Source: an uncultured Victivallales bacterium (GTDB taxonomy: Bacteria > Verrucomicrobiota > Lentisphaeria > Oligosphaerales > JAFGRS01). Taken from it: a stretch of 5,886 bases of DNA. Made by a program: the position numbers and the translations under genes. A model generated the notes under the pieces. The model was not told the origin of the DNA. It was given only the letters and a program-made list of their open reading frames with translations, and did not search any database. The stretch is from positions 1 to 5,886 of the forward strand of contig CAILKC010000370.1 in the NCBI GenBank assembly GCA_903834675.1, given 5' to 3'. Positions 5,682 through 5,886 of the stretch are shown piece by piece; position 1 is the first letter of the stretch, and each line of letters starts with the position of its first letter.

Positions 5682-5688
5682 CACCTCC
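5682..5688 (-). promoter_or_regulatory. Ribosome binding site of the ARPP-1-like gene
   Basis: GGAGGTG on the minus strand, 4 nt before the ATG at 5677 (6 nt counting from GGAGG), is a near-perfect anti-16S match and predicts strong translation. A second ATG at 5673 is out of frame. Confidence 0.85.
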
Positions 5689-5721
5689 CTTGTGTTGTGG
5701 CTTACAATGACATTGCACCTC

Positions 5722-5736
5722 GGACAAAACGTGTCC
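5722..5736. promoter_or_regulatory. Small inverted repeat, possible operator of the ARPP-1-like gene
   Basis: GGACA-aaacg-TGTCC forms a 5-5-5 inverted repeat about 45-60 nt before the ARPP-1-like start. On the minus strand it overlaps a weak -35-like TTGTCC, followed after 17 nt by TAAGCC, a poor -10. Position fits a promoter-operator, but the match is weak. Confidence 0.3.
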
Positions 5737-5739
5737 TGG

Positions 5740-5886
5740 GCAGGAGGCGCATGTCAGCTCCGTAGGTGGTGACTACTCAGGTCCCAGGGTTCAGGGTTCA
5801 GCCCAGCCGCCGGCTTGGAGGCCGGACATGCCGGAATGAGACTTGCCGACGCGGTTCCCATTCCGCTCCGGCCGGGACGCGCCGGA
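5740..5886. repeat. Right-end non-coding sequence with short repeats
   Basis: No gene visible. AGGGTTC is repeated a little over twice in tandem (5786-5801), CCGGC/GCCGG form a short hairpin (5810-5825), and CGGAATG/CATTCCG form a 7-bp inverted repeat with a 20-nt loop (5832-5838, 5859-5865). It looks like more of the dispersed repeat material seen elsewhere in the window. Confidence 0.4.

Noticed and set aside
5786..5801. Tandem AGGGTTC as a CRISPR, telomere-like or origin iteron array
   Set aside because: Only a little over two copies without spacers or neighbouring replication genes.

Overview
This is a GC-rich bacterial window that looks like accessory or intergenic-rich DNA, probably from a Planctomycetota-like organism. 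That assignment is inference. It rests on recalled repeat styles (the reverse-strand reading containing GEAPAEP at about 3050-3165, and a GGGCGTTGCC / GCCTTCAGCGCT unit at 1966-2034 and 2885-2958) and on the loose gene packing. No rRNA, tRNA, CRISPR array or intact transposase gene is visible.

Layout from left to right. (1) 1-564, minus: the N-terminal part of a large protein. It starts with a complete HIT (histidine triad) domain and runs into what looks like the start of a PLD-nuclease/helicase body, cut by the window edge. (2) 565-1195: a poorly coding divergent region holding, at most, a decayed gene fragment whose stop overlaps the HIT start. (3) 1196-1693, plus: an intact small dual-specificity/tyrosine phosphatase with a strong ribosome binding site, followed by hairpins and a good intrinsic terminator at 1878-1904. 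(4) 2027-2864, minus: a broken gene of unknown family with one frameshift and one in-frame TGA, bracketed by two same-orientation copies of a dispersed repeat. (5) 2965-3188: a second, hairpin-rich repeat cluster. (6) 3189-4274, minus: an intact 361-residue protein I do not recognise. (7) 4278-4687: non-coding, with a 15-nt palindrome and a perfect 12-bp-stem hairpin. (8) 4688-5677, minus: an intact ARPP-1-like protein with an excellent ribosome binding site. (9) 5678-5886: its upstream region, with a small inverted repeat and further repeat-like sequence.

The most interesting functional link is the phosphatase and the ARPP-1-like protein in one neighbourhood, next to a HIT-fused probable nuclease-helicase. 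The ARPP-1 name stands for association with ADP-ribosylglycohydrolases and rhodanese-phosphatase-superfamily proteins, and comes from comparative genomics of NAD/ADP-ribose-utilising pathways. HIT domains hydrolyse or transfer nucleotide phosphate bonds. A shared theme of nucleotide or ADP-ribose processing, possibly conflict-related, is therefore reasonable but unproven. The genes do not form one operon here: they lie on both strands and are separated by repeats, a pseudogene and an unknown gene.
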